Part shown: positions 40,575-49,190 of the stretch, in pieces
How the letters are laid out: the number at the start of each line of letters is the position of its first letter
Numbering within the stretch: the first letter of the stretch is position 1
Assembly (NCBI GenBank): GCA_002011615.1
Contig: MTOH01000013.1
Span: 18,772-82,771 of the forward strand
Length of the DNA stretch: 64,000 bases
Origin: Candidatus Hydrothermus pacificus
GTDB lineage: Bacteria > Hydrothermota > Hydrothermia > Hydrothermales > Hydrothermaceae
Direction: 5' to 3'
The notes under the pieces: model-generated
The model's database searches: none
What the model was told of the DNA's origin: nothing
What the model saw: only the letters and a program-made list of their open reading frames with translations
Made by a program: the position numbers and the translations under genes

Positions 40575-42638
40575 AAACTTTTTTCTGGTTGCCTTAAGTC
40601 TTCTTATAAAGCTTTTCCCTTTTCTCTTTTTACCTTTTTTAAATTGCTCCACCTCTTTTTTTATGGAAATCCAGAAATCCCTGTATTTTGCAGCTCTTTC
40701 AAACTCATATATTTCTGCAGATTCTTTCATTCTCTTTTCAAGGTAGTAAATCAGTTCAATCTTTGTAATTTTTCTCTGCATGTCTTTTATTTCCTGCTCT
40801 ATATCTTCAAATTGTTCTTTTTCAGATATTTTCTCATCTGCAACAGAGGTTGTTCTCAAAATTTGTTCCTTTGATTTTACTATTGTTTTTGGCGTTATTT
40901 TGTGTTTCTTGTTATACTCTTTTTGAAGTTTTCTCCTTCTTTCGGTTTCTCCTATGGCTTTCTTTATTGCATCGGTAAGATTGTCTGCATAAAGCACCAC
41001 CTGCCCACATGCATTTCTTGCTGCTCTTCCTGCGGTCTGTATTAATGCTGTTTCTGACCTTAAAAAGCCTGTTTTATCTGCATCCATTATTGCAACAAGT
41101 GAAACTTCTGGCAGGTCAAGCCCCTCTCTTAAAAGGTTAACACCCACAAGAACATCAAATTCTCCAAGTCTTAATTTTCTCAATATTTCCACTCTTAATA
41201 ACGGTTCAACTTCTGAATGAAGATATTCTACCCTGAAGCCTGTTATTTTCAAATATTCGGCAAGGTCCTCTGCCGTTCTTTTAGTTAAAGTCGTCACAAG
41301 AACCCTCTCTTGCTTTTCCACTCTTTTTTTGATCTCTTCCATCAAATCATCCACCTGATTTTCTGTGGGTTTAACTATAATTTCAGGGTCAACAAGTCCT
41401 GTGGGTCTTATAATCTGTTCTACTATTCTTCCCCCGCTTTTTTCTATCTCAAAAGCAGAAGGGGTTGCTGACATGAATATACACTGGTCTATTAAAGATT
41501 CAGTTTCTTCATACTTCAATGGTCTATTATCAAGAGCCGAAGGTAATCTGAACCCGTATTCAACAAGCGTTTCTTTCCTCTTTCTATCACCCCTGTACAT
41601 TGCTTTAAGCTGTGGAACAGTAACATGGGATTCATCTATTACAAGCAGGAATTCATCAGGAAAGTAATCTATCAGACAGCAGGGCCTTTCACCTGGTTTT
41701 CTCCCATCTAAATGCCTTGAATAATTTTCTATTCCCGGACAATAGCCAATTTCTCTGAGCATCTCAAGGTCAAATCTTGTTCTTGTTAAAAGTCTCTGTG
41801 CTTCTAAATATTTTCCCTGTTTTTCCAGTTGTGGAATCCATTCTTCAAGTTCCTGTTCAATTGACTTTACTGCTTCTTCAAGCCTGGGTTTTGTTGTCAC
41901 ATAGTGGGTCGCAGGATGAATTGCAACCTTTTTCTTTCTCTCTATTAAATTACCCGTCAATCTATCCACCTTTGCTATTTTTTCAATGGTGTCCCCATAA
42001 AACTGGATTTTAAGGACATAGTCTTCATAGGCAGGAACAATCTCTATAACTTCTCCACCCCTTATCCTGAAATTTCCTCTGTCAAGTTCAAAATCATTTC
42101 TCGTATATGCCAGATCAACAAGTCTCTCTATTATTGCCTCTCTTTCTATAACATCCCCCTCTCTTAAAATTAGATATAATTTCTTAACCTCTTCAACATT
42201 TCCAAGCCCATATATACATGAAACAGAAGCAACCACTATAACATCGTCTCTTTCAAGTAAAGAGGATGTTGTTCTTAACCTGAGTCTTTCTATGTCATCG
42301 TTTATTGATGCATCTTTTTCTATATAAGTGTCAGTTTCAGGAACATATGCTTCTGGTTGATAATAGTCATAATAACTTATAAAATATTCAACCGCGTTTT
42401 CAGAAAAAAGTTGTTTTAGTTCCCCATAAAGCTGGGCAGCAAGGGTTTTGTTGTGGGAAATTATTAAAGTGGGCTTTTTAATTTCTTTAATAACATTTGC
42501 AATGGTAAAAGTTTTTCCACTTCCCGTAACTCCTAAAAGAGTTTGAAATTTTAAGTCCTCTTTAATCCCCTCTACAAGCTCTTTTATTGCTTTTGGCTGG
42601 TCTCCTTTTGGTTTTAAATCAGTTTTTAATTTAAACAT
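40569..42638 (-). CDS. uvrB: UvrABC excinuclease subunit B
   Basis: 689 residues: [16 protein letters not shown] (Walker A), the beta-hairpin region [35 protein letters not shown], helicase motifs ([39 protein letters not shown]) and a C-terminal UVR motif ([15 protein letters not shown]). Damage verification and loading of UvrC in nucleotide excision repair. The length is normal. Confidence 0.97.
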   Translation of the reverse strand: MFKLKTDLKPKGDQPKAIKELVEGIKEDLKFQTLLGVTGSGKTFTIANVIKEIKKPTLIISHNKTLAAQLYGELKQLFSENAVEYFISYYDYYQPEAYVPETDTYIEKDASINDDIERLRLRTTSSLLERDDVIVVASVSCIYGLGNVEEVKKLYLILREGDVIEREAIIERLVDLAYTRNDFELDRGNFRIRGGEVIEIVPAYEDYVLKIQFYGDTIEKIAKVDRLTGNLIERKKKVAIHPATHYVTTKPRLEEAVKSIEQELEEWIPQLEKQGKYLEAQRLLTRTRFDLEMLREIGYCPGIENYSRHLDGRKPGERPCCLIDYFPDEFLLVIDESHVTVPQLKAMYRGDRKRKETLVEYGFRLPSALDNRPLKYEETESLIDQCIFMSATPSAFEIEKSGGRIVEQIIRPTGLVDPEIIVKPTENQVDDLMEEIKKRVEKQERVLVTTLTKRTAEDLAEYLKITGFRVEYLHSEVEPLLRVEILRKLRLGEFDVLVGVNLLREGLDLPEVSLVAIMDADKTGFLRSETALIQTAGRAARNACGQVVLYADNLTDAIKKAIGETERRRKLQKEYNKKHKITPKTIVKSKEQILRTTSVADEKISEKEQFEDIEQEIKDMQRKITKIELIYYLEKRMKESAEIYEFERAAKYRDFWISIKKEVEQFKKGKKRKGKSFIRRLKATRKKFL

Positions 42639-42690
42639 AACTATATACGTTTGAATTTCCTTTAGTATTTTTATTATAATAGTTTTTCAT

Positions 42691-43146
42691 ATGAAAAGAG
42701 AATTCAGAGCCTCAAGAGGATTTTTTTCTTACATATTTTTGTTATCTTTTTTTATGATTATTGTTTTCCTTTTTATTTTTTATCTTACCAGTAAAAATAA
42801 AGAAATCCTTATAACACTTGCGGTTGTTGCAGTAGTTGAAATTTTTATATTTTACATATTAAAATCAATGAAATACCTGATTGATTCAAGACATTTTACA
42901 GTAAAAATGGCATTTTTCTCATTTAATTTTGACCTTAAAAAACTGGAAAAAATATACTTTATGAGAACCTTTAAGCCGATGAGACCCCTTGGGACCTTCA
43001 GAATAAGTTTAAAATTTTACACCGATATAAAAAATGTGGTATTTCTTCAATTTAAAAAATTTATGCTCACAATCTCTCCTGAAAATCCTGAAAAATTAAT
43101 TGAGGCAATTAAAACATACCTGCCTCATATAGAAGTTGTGGAATAG
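42691..43146 (+). CDS. Small membrane protein with PH-like domain
   Basis: 151 residues: two hydrophobic helices (about 12-33 and 40-58) then a beta-rich cytosolic part (YLIDSRHFTVKMAFFSFNFDLKKLEKIYFMRTF ... FRISLKFYTDIKNVVFLQFKKFMLTISPENPEKLIEAI) resembling bacterial PH domains. The ending SPENPEKLIEAI is typical of this fold. Function unknown. TATAAT lies 10 bases before the ATG. Confidence 0.6.
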   Translation: MKREFRASRGFFSYIFLLSFFMIIVFLFIFYLTSKNKEILITLAVVAVVEIFIFYILKSMKYLIDSRHFTVKMAFFSFNFDLKKLEKIYFMRTFKPMRPLGTFRISLKFYTDIKNVVFLQFKKFMLTISPENPEKLIEAIKTYLPHIEVVE

Positions 43147-43277
43147 AAATGAATATTTAAGAAGGTCACGGAAGCACCCATAAAGAACACCTTTTAAGAG
43201 AGTTTAAATTGATGATTGATTTTTTGAAAAGAAGAGTGTAATTTTCAAAAAAATAGAAGTCATTGGTGTAAAATCAG

Positions 43278-43775
43278 TTAAAGGTTAAATATAACAAAAA
43301 AACGAACTGGAGATTTAAAAAGATTAAATTTAAGATTCTTAATGTAGGATTTTGTGTTTATCTCATTATCCCTTTCCAGTATTCCATAATTACCTGAAAT
43401 TATATCGGATTCAATTGAGATTTTCAATTTTAAAATTTTAAAGTCAAAGTCCCATAACAATCCACTGCCTATGAGAAAATCAAATGTATATTTGTATGTA
43501 TGTCCATAATCTGATTTCACAGTGGTGTACTGGAAAGAAGGTTTTGAGAGTATGTAAAATCTTTTAAAAATGTATCTTAAAGGAGTTCCCATGGAAATAG
43601 AAAACTGGTAAGATTCAAATTTATTATCTTCTAAGTCCAGCTTTGTTGAAAAAGAGAGTTCCCCACCATAACATAGATTGTTTTTTTGGAAATTTATGCT
43701 CACACTGTATGGTATTAAATAAGGGTTAATGCCTATCCATAACGAAAGGGTGAAAATGAAATTTATAAGAATCAT
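43278..43775 (-). CDS. Putative outer-membrane beta-barrel protein B
   Basis: 165 residues with an N-terminal signal (MILINFIFTLSLWIG), then alternating aromatic/polar strands typical of small beta-barrels (LCYGGELSFSTKL, YQFSISMGTPLRYIF, YKYTFDFLIGSGLLWDF) and a terminal FFVIFNL ending in a hydrophobic strand. Overlaps the upstream barrel gene by 4 bases. No family recognised. Confidence 0.55.
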   Translation of the reverse strand: MILINFIFTLSLWIGINPYLIPYSVSINFQKNNLCYGGELSFSTKLDLEDNKFESYQFSISMGTPLRYIFKRFYILSKPSFQYTTVKSDYGHTYKYTFDFLIGSGLLWDFDFKILKLKISIESDIISGNYGILERDNEINTKSYIKNLKFNLFKSPVRFFVIFNL

Positions 43776-44371
43776 CTTATTTCTAAAAGGATTGAAGTAG
43801 ATAAATATCCTTTCCCGAGCTCGCTTTTTATTCCTATCTTTTCATCTTTTGAATCCTCAATTTCACCCGAAGAGTAATAATATTTATATTCTGATTGAAA
43901 ATAATGCACTGTAAACAGGGGAGTGGTTAATCTTAATTTAAACTGAAGATTTTTTATTTTGAAAGGGAATTCAATCCCTATCATAAAATTGCTAAAAACC
44001 CGATGCTCATAAAACTTATATTTGCTATAACTTTTGTTTTTTAAACTGTCCTCCCTTATTTGCCGTGTATATTTCTTTCTGAATTCATAAAGAGGGTTTA
44101 AAAGTAACAATAAGTTATACTTATAATTTTTAAATTTCAACCCTTTTTTAAATCCTGTATTTATTCCGAGAGAAAAACTATAATATACTCTTTTTTCCTC
44201 TATTTTTTCTGTTAAAATACCTTCTACCTCTTCTTCCCATAAGTCCATTGTTCCTTTAACTCCGTATATAAAAGAGCCTTTTTCAAATTCAACAAAGTAA
44301 TAAGAGGGTAAAATTTTGTATTCACTGAATTCAAATCCCACATAAAAAGAAAACAGGATTATGAAAATCAT
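43772..44371 (-). CDS. Putative outer-membrane beta-barrel protein A
   Basis: 199 residues with a short signal and amphipathic strands (VYYSFSLGINTGFKKG, KYNLLLLLNPLYEF, RVFSNFMIGIEFPFKI, FKLRLTTPLFTVHYF), ending STSILLEIR. With gene B it makes a two-gene unit. A TATAAT box lies 6 bases before the ATG, with TTGAAA 18 bases further upstream, so the mRNA should be leaderless. No family recognised. Confidence 0.55.
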   Translation of the reverse strand: MIFIILFSFYVGFEFSEYKILPSYYFVEFEKGSFIYGVKGTMDLWEEEVEGILTEKIEEKRVYYSFSLGINTGFKKGLKFKNYKYNLLLLLNPLYEFRKKYTRQIREDSLKNKSYSKYKFYEHRVFSNFMIGIEFPFKIKNLQFKLRLTTPLFTVHYFQSEYKYYYSSGEIEDSKDEKIGIKSELGKGYLSTSILLEIR

Positions 44372-44377
44372 ATAAAA

Positions 44378-44407
44378 ATTATAATGAAGTCAAAATTGCT
44401 TTTTCAA
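44378..44407 (-). promoter_or_regulatory. Leaderless-type promoter of the barrel-protein pair
   Basis: Minus strand: TTGAAA (44407-44402), an 18-base spacer, TATAAT (44383-44378), then 6 bases to the ATG. Confidence 0.6.
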
Positions 44408-44428
44408 ATAAAAATATAAGATAAAAAT

Positions 44429-44459
44429 AAAAAAGGGGAGGGCACAAAAGCCCCCCCTA
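44429..44459 (-). terminator. Intrinsic terminator of the peroxiredoxin gene
   Basis: On the minus strand GGGGGGGC, loop TTTTGT, GCCCTCCCC, then TTTTTTATTTTT. An 8-bp stem with one G-U pair, about 45 bases past the stop. Confidence 0.8.
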
Positions 44460-44502
44460 AAATCTTTTCTTGCCTGTCTTGACTTACTATTACTTACAAA
44501 TC

Positions 44503-45090
44503 TTAAAATCTCCCTATATCATCAGGTAGATTGACCTTTAAAGTTTCTTCCCCTTCTTTCCATCCAGCGGGTATTATTTCAAATCCTTCTGGTTTCGGTT
44601 GGTTTTTGTAAAGGTATTTCAGAGCCAATAATGCGTTGTATATGTGATTTACATCCTTTCCGAGTCTATCATTGAATACAGAAATATATTCAACAACTCC
44701 ATCAGGATTTATAATCACTGTTCCCCTTTTTGTGAGTCCTGTTTCCTCATTCAAAAATCCGTATTTTATTGATATCTCCCTTTTTATATCCTCAATAAGG
44801 GGATACTTCACCTTTTTTGCCCTTGGCGATGTTTCAACCCATACCTTGTGGGAGAATACTGAGTCAACACTTATGGCAAGAATTTCTGCACCTTCTTTTT
44901 TGAACTTATCATGATAATGGGCAAAGGCTTCAAGGTCTGTTGCACATACAAAGGTGAAATCAGCAGGATGAAATGTGAGGATTACCCATTTCCCTTTATA
45001 ATCCGATAGTTTTACACTCTTTATCTTTTTTTCATCAGGAAAATACGCCCTTGCCTCAAATTCAGGTGCGGGTTTCCCTATTTCTAACAT
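44503..45090 (-). CDS. Peroxiredoxin, AhpC/Prx type with a single cysteine
   Basis: 195 residues: FHPADFTFVCATDLEAF with peroxidatic Cys49, then HKVWVETSP and RGTVIINPDGVVEY. The C-terminal site that holds the resolving Cys in typical AhpC (EVCPANW-like) reads EIIPAGWKEGEE, and no other Cys occurs in the protein, so it must work as a 1-Cys enzyme regenerated by an external thiol. GGGAGG precedes the start. A strong promoter and a Fur/PerR-like box lie upstream. Confidence 0.93.
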   Translation of the reverse strand: MLEIGKPAPEFEARAYFPDEKKIKSVKLSDYKGKWVILTFHPADFTFVCATDLEAFAHYHDKFKKEGAEILAISVDSVFSHKVWVETSPRAKKVKYPLIEDIKREISIKYGFLNEETGLTKRGTVIINPDGVVEYISVFNDRLGKDVNHIYNALLALKYLYKNQPKPEGFEIIPAGWKEGEETLKVNLPDDIGRF

Positions 45091-45109
45091 TTTACACCTC
45101 CCTGTTTAA

Positions 45110-45122
45110 AATAATTATTATC
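45110..45122. promoter_or_regulatory. Fur/PerR-like operator
   Basis: ATAAT-T-ATTAT, a perfect 5-1-5 palindrome extended to ATAATTATTATC, close to the Fur-family 7-1-7 consensus (PerR: TTATAATnATTATAA). It lies between the -10 box and the ribosome site of a peroxiredoxin, a common PerR target. A second inverted repeat, ATCTAAAA/TTTTAGAT, follows at 45119-45138. Confidence 0.5.
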
Positions 45123-45144
45123 TAAAAACTATTTTAGATTATAT

Positions 45145-45173
45145 ATAATACGGGGATTTTATCATTTTGTCAA
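45145..45173 (-). promoter_or_regulatory. Promoter of the peroxiredoxin gene
   Basis: Minus strand: TTGACA (45173-45168), a 17-base spacer and TATTAT (45150-45145). Confidence 0.75.
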
Positions 45174-45178
45174 GAGGT

Positions 45179-46612
45179 CTATTTTCCCTTATAAATTATA
45201 CCGTCTTCTGTTTCGGAAATTTTTTTGAGGTTCAATATTTTTAATATTTCTTTTAAAGAATAAAGATAAGATTTTCCTGGATATTTTTTGATATAAACTA
45301 TAAGAATTTCTCTTTTGTCACACATTTTTTTAAATTCTTCAAGAGAATTTTTAAAATACTTGGAGGGTAACAATTTTAGGGGTTTCTGGGTAAAATAATA
45401 AACTGCCTCAGGATAGTTGGAGTAGAGTAATCCTTTTATATCTTTACTCTTTACATATTCACAGATTTTCAGATAAGCACTCTCATTTGAATAGGAAAAT
45501 CTGTGACCTTCTCTTGCAATACGGGGCAGTTCTTTTATATCCTTTATAAAGGACATAAATGTTATAAAAAGTATAAATCCGTAATAGAAAATTTTAATCC
45601 TGCGTAATTCATAAAATATAAATATTGAAAGGGTGATAAAAAGAGGGAATAAAAATCTCGAACTCATTGAAATTCCCGGATCAAAAAAGAGCATGGCAAT
45701 AGAAAGGAAAACCAGATAACTTATAGAACTAATTAAGATTATCTTTGATAAGTTTTCTCTTTTAATAAAAAATAAAATTAAGGAACTTAAAAAGATTACG
45801 GATGTTAAAATTTTCCTTATTTTTGAGGATAAAACATCGGTGAAGAAAAGAAGGGAAATATTTTCAGGAAAATCCCGGAGTTTATTTAAAAAACCTGGAA
45901 TATAAGAAAATTTCCTGTCAGCAATCCCCCATTTTGCAAAATGAGTATAAATTAGAAATAATGTTATGGGAAAAAGTGATAGAAAAAGATAGTAAAAGGC
46001 AAATTTTTTGTTCTTAAAAAAGAGAAGAATAAATGTTGCAAATATAAATGCAATTCCTATAAATCTTGTGAGGGTTAAAAGCATTGAAAATGGAATAAGT
46101 GCACCCTTGAAAATTTCTTTTCCATTCAGATATTCATGTAAGAGAAATATGTTAATAAGTAAAAGGAAAACAAACAGGGTTTCACTTCATGCAAAGGTAT
46201 ATATTTCTATTATGGGATAAGAGAATAAAAAGAAAAGACCGGTCAATAAAGAGATTTTAAAATCCCGTGTTAATTGAAGCATTATAAAAAAGGAGAAGGC
46301 AGTGAGCAACCCAAAAAGAAGCATGTTGAGAAGAATTGGTGATGTAAAAGGTGGAATTTTAAGAAAGATAAATAAAGAAATCGCGACAGGGTAAAAAGGA
46401 GGCCAGTGGGTCATGGGCATACTCTCTTCTTCAATATTCCAGTAAGTCAGGGGATTTCTAAATCCTTTAAATTCAGCCAGGTATTTTGCAGCACCCACAT
46501 ATTGAGTGGAATCAGGAGTTACATTTATCCCTCTTTCAAAACAAAGTAAAAAGATAAGAAAGTTTCCTGCAATGAATAAAGAGAAAAAAGTCAAAAAGGT
46601 TTTTTTGTTCAT
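45179..46612 (-). pseudogene. Membrane glycosyltransferase-like (GT39/PMT type), interrupted by in-frame TGA
   Basis: The track gives two ORFs (46187-46612 and 45179-46084), but they are in one frame, separated only by a TGA at 46189-46187 and 34 sense codons. The joined protein would be about 477 residues with many helices. The first part has PDSTQYVGAAKYL, the Asp-containing first loop of GT39-like enzymes, and MTHWPPFYPV. Across the stop the text reads IIEIYTFA, stop, SETLFVFLLL; relatives usually have Trp before SE, and TGG to TGA is one transition. It is either a broken gene or a base-call error. The minus start lies about 70 bases from the divergent barrel gene. Confidence 0.75.
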
Positions 46613-46640
46613 AAATGTTAATAAATTATAATGTAAAATA

Positions 46641-46670
46641 TTGACTTTTATCCAAAAAATTTGTTATTCT
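46641..46670 (+). promoter_or_regulatory. Promoter of the outer-membrane protein gene
   Basis: TTGACT at 46641-46646, an 18-base spacer and TATTCT at 46665-46670, 12 bases before the GTG start. Confidence 0.55.
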
Positions 46671-46682
46671 TAATTTCTTAAA

Positions 46683-47657
46683 GTGAAAATATTATACCTT
46701 TTATTTCTTTATATGAGTTCTGAGATTAATTTTACCCCTTATATTTATTTAAGCAAAAATTTTAAAACACCTGCTCTTTATTCTTCTTTAAATACAGAGT
46801 ATACATTTTCAAAAAAGTTTTTTTATCTTGAAGCGGATTTACTTTTGATAAATTATTCAATAAAAGATGCAAAGTATTATAGGGATATTTATTTCCCTGA
46901 AAATATTTCCTGGTTTTCCTCAAAATACAATTTAAATACTGAAAATGACAGATACATTTTTCTTATGCCAGAGGAAGTTTACTTTGATTTAAATTACTCC
47001 TTTATAACTTTCCGTGCAGGAAGATTCCTTCTGCCCTGGCAGTTAAACTATTTCTTTTCTCATCTTAACTTCTGGACATATCTTGACAGGTTCTCCCCTT
47101 TTCTTTCGGAATTTAACGGTATTGACGGTGCGGGCATTATTTTTCAAAGAGAATTTTCAAAAGCAGAGGTTTACTGGCTACCTTTAAAAAATGATACATT
47201 GAGATGGGGGACAAGGATTAAGACAACTTTTAAAAACATTGACTTTTTATTTTTATTTAAAAATAAAAATCAGGGTGGGGGAGTTTCCTTTAATTTATTT
47301 GAAGGGGTTTTAAGGCTTGAAGTTCTTTTAAAGCAAAATAAATTTAAATGGGGATTTTCCTATGACAGATTTTTCCCGAAAAATTTTTATGTTCTTTTTG
47401 AATTCTCAAAGGATTATGAGTTTCAGGGAATTGAGGATGATGTTTTTTCTTTTAAAATTGATAAAAGCATAGATTTCTGGACATTTTCCATTGCAGGATT
47501 TTATTTTTCTGAAAATAAACTTTACGGAATTTTAAATGAAACTCTTTATGATATGACAGATGATATAAATTTAAAAGCAGGATTTTTTTATGACTATTAT
47601 GAAAGCTCAGGGATATGGGATTTAATTTCTTATTTTTCCTTTATCTTTAATTTTTAA
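46683..47657 (+). CDS. Putative outer-membrane beta-barrel protein of the LolA-like/ABC locus
   Basis: 324 residues with a signal peptide and dense alternating aromatic strands (YFLEADLLLINY, ISWFSSKYNL, FITFRAGRFLLPWQLNYFF, KAEVYWLPL, FIFNF at the C-terminus). AGRFLLPWQ..YF is reminiscent of the DUF1302-like barrel proteins that often sit with LolA-like and MmpL/ABC genes. GTG start. The next gene is the LolA-like protein, 26 bases on. Confidence 0.6.
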   Translation: MKILYLLFLYMSSEINFTPYIYLSKNFKTPALYSSLNTEYTFSKKFFYLEADLLLINYSIKDAKYYRDIYFPENISWFSSKYNLNTENDRYIFLMPEEVYFDLNYSFITFRAGRFLLPWQLNYFFSHLNFWTYLDRFSPFLSEFNGIDGAGIIFQREFSKAEVYWLPLKNDTLRWGTRIKTTFKNIDFLFLFKNKNQGGGVSFNLFEGVLRLEVLLKQNKFKWGFSYDRFFPKNFYVLFEFSKDYEFQGIEDDVFSFKIDKSIDFWTFSIAGFYFSENKLYGILNETLYDMTDDINLKAGFFYDYYESSGIWDLISYFSFIFNF

Positions 47658-47683
47658 AAAGATTTACCTTATAATTAAAAGTT

Positions 47684-48400
47684 ATGAATGTTTTTCTTGT
47701 AATTCTGATTTCCTTTTCAGCAGAAAAGATTATAAAAAATGTTGAAGACCTTTTAAGGGGAAATACTTCTCAGGGCACATATACCATGATTCTTGAAAGA
47801 CCCGATTTTAAAAGGGAAGTCAGATTTAAATTCTGGGATAAGAGAAAGGGAGATAAATCACTCATATTTGTTCTCTATCCAAAAAAAGACAGGGGAGTTA
47901 GTTATTTAAAGATAAAAAACAGTTTGTGGATGTATATCCCGAAAGTCAAAAAGACAATAAAAATACCCCCTTCAATGATGCTCAACTCATGGATGGGTTC
48001 GGATTTCACAAATGATGATATAACAAGGGAAAGTTCAATTTCAGAGGATTATAATGCGAAAATTCTTGAGCAGAAAAAGGATACGGTGATTCTGGAATTG
48101 AAACCGAAACAGGATAGGGCAGTGGTATGGGATAAAATTGTATTCAGGGTTTTGCTTCCAAATATGCCTCTGAGTGCGGTTTATTATAATGAGAAAAATG
48201 AGCCTGTAAGAAAGGTGGTTTTTTCAGAAGTTAAAAAATTCGGGGAAAGGAAGTTGCCCTCAAAGATGTCCGCAATACCTTTAAAAAAAGAGGGGCATAA
48301 AACAATTTTAATCCTGGAGGATGTAAAATTTGATATTCCTTTATCCGATAAAATATTTACCATTGAAAATCTTGAAAGTCTTGTGAAAAAGATAAGATAA
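47684..48400 (+). CDS. Outer-membrane lipoprotein-sorting protein, LolA-like
   Basis: 238 residues with a signal (MNVFLVILISFSAEK) and the PF17131-type pattern: RGNTSQGTYTMILERPDFKREVRFKFWDK, LIFVLYPKKDRGVSYLKIKNSLWMYIPKVKKTIKIPPSMMLNSWMGSDFTNDD. A periplasmic carrier that probably works with the ABC permeases encoded 0.8 kb downstream, although an antisense two-gene module intervenes. TATAAT lies 8 bases before the ATG. Confidence 0.88.
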   Translation: MNVFLVILISFSAEKIIKNVEDLLRGNTSQGTYTMILERPDFKREVRFKFWDKRKGDKSLIFVLYPKKDRGVSYLKIKNSLWMYIPKVKKTIKIPPSMMLNSWMGSDFTNDDITRESSISEDYNAKILEQKKDTVILELKPKQDRAVVWDKIVFRVLLPNMPLSAVYYNEKNEPVRKVVFSEVKKFGERKLPSKMSAIPLKKEGHKTILILEDVKFDIPLSDKIFTIENLESLVKKIR

Positions 48401-48402
48401 CA

Positions 48403-48876
48403 TTATTTTGGTTTCTTTTTCAATTTTTTAAGCCAGTAGACATCGGCTTTATCTCTTTCCCTGAAGGAATTTATTTTTGTTTCGATCAGTTTATCGAGGG
48501 ATAAAACAGGGATTTTAATCCCTTGAATTCCCTTTATAACAGCGTCATCTATTGCGATTTTATAATCTATCTGCCATAATTTCGCAATAAGGTCAATTTC
48601 TGCCTCACCGACAATTTTTATGACCCGGTACTTTTTTAAATCGTCATTATGTAAATCTTTCACATCAGGATTAATTTTTTTAAGGGCTCTTTTTATCTTT
48701 TTTATATTTTCCTCTGAGGGGTCAACGATAAAATCATAATCATTTGTGAACCTTTGCTGACCTGATATTTTTTCTATTCCATGCAATTTACACGCATAGG
48801 CACCACAAACTATATATTCAACTCTGTTCTCATTAAATTTTTTGCAGATTTCAAGAAATTTTTTATCAACTTGCAC
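48403..48876 (-). CDS. Nucleotidyltransferase-fold protein, AbiEii/DUF6036-like
   Basis: 157 residues. The fold signature is present: YIVCGAYACKLHG, then RFTNDYDFIVD (D-x-D), and IVGEAEIDLIAKLW with a third acidic residue. It ends VLSLDKLIETKINSFRERDKADVYWLKK, the family tail. The G-G motif is reduced to CGAYA. Second gene of a minus-strand pair set between LolA-like and permease genes. Confidence 0.75.
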   Translation of the reverse strand: MQVDKKFLEICKKFNENRVEYIVCGAYACKLHGIEKISGQQRFTNDYDFIVDPSEENIKKIKRALKKINPDVKDLHNDDLKKYRVIKIVGEAEIDLIAKLWQIDYKIAIDDAVIKGIQGIKIPVLSLDKLIETKINSFRERDKADVYWLKKLKKKPK

Positions 48877-49117
48877 TTTTTACCTTTTTATCCCATATTT
48901 CCAATACTTTTCTGAACTCGTATTCCCATTTTTCTTCGAGTGTTTTGAATTTATAGATACCTTTTGGGTATATTTTTACTCTCAACCTTATATTTTCGAA
49001 CCTGTTGATTTCATGAACATCTTTCCCCTCTTCTAAATATTTTTTTAATTCCCATTCATTCTGTTCTTTTAGTGTTTTAAACTTATAAATGCAAGGCTTA
49101 ACCTTCTTGTATTTCAT
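48866..49117 (-). CDS. Small protein with internal duplication, partner of the nucleotidyltransferase
   Basis: The track begins at 49153, but ATG 49117 (MKYKKVKPC) lies 6 bases after a TATAAT, so the preferred product is 83 residues. The same motif occurs twice: YKFKTLKEQNEWELKKYLEE and YKFKTLEEKWEYEFRKVLE, separated by about 20 residues. It overlaps the nucleotidyltransferase gene by 11 bases. By position it would be the antitoxin or partner of that enzyme; no family recognised. Confidence 0.6.
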   Translation of the reverse strand: MKYKKVKPCIYKFKTLKEQNEWELKKYLEEGKDVHEINRFENIRLRVKIYPKGIYKFKTLEEKWEYEFRKVLEIWDKKVKSAS

Positions 49118-49123
49118 TCTATA

Positions 49124-49183
49124 ATTATAAATTAAAAACATGGATGAATACAATTGTTAATGTCGCCTTCAAGCCATTATAAT
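49124..49183. promoter_or_regulatory. Divergent leaderless-type promoters
   Basis: Plus strand: TTGTTA (49154-49159), 18 bases, TATAAT (49178-49183), then 7 bases to ATG 49191. Minus strand: TTGTAT (49153-49148), 18 bases, TATAAT (49129-49124), then 6 bases to ATG 49117. The two -35 boxes abut. Confidence 0.6.
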
Positions 49184-49190
49184 AAAACTT

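Noticed and set aside
43161-43241. Coding-like text GHGSTHKEHLLREFKLMIDFL between the PH-like gene and barrel B
   Set aside because: Only about 27 codons between stops. It could be a gene remnant, but there is too little to support one.
20251-46189. Genome-wide reassignment of TAG or TGA as a sense codon
   Set aside because: rplE, pilT and the TPR gene end in TAG; rpsQ and ligA end in TGA at family-typical positions, so both are true stops. The two in-frame stops are better treated as local lesions.
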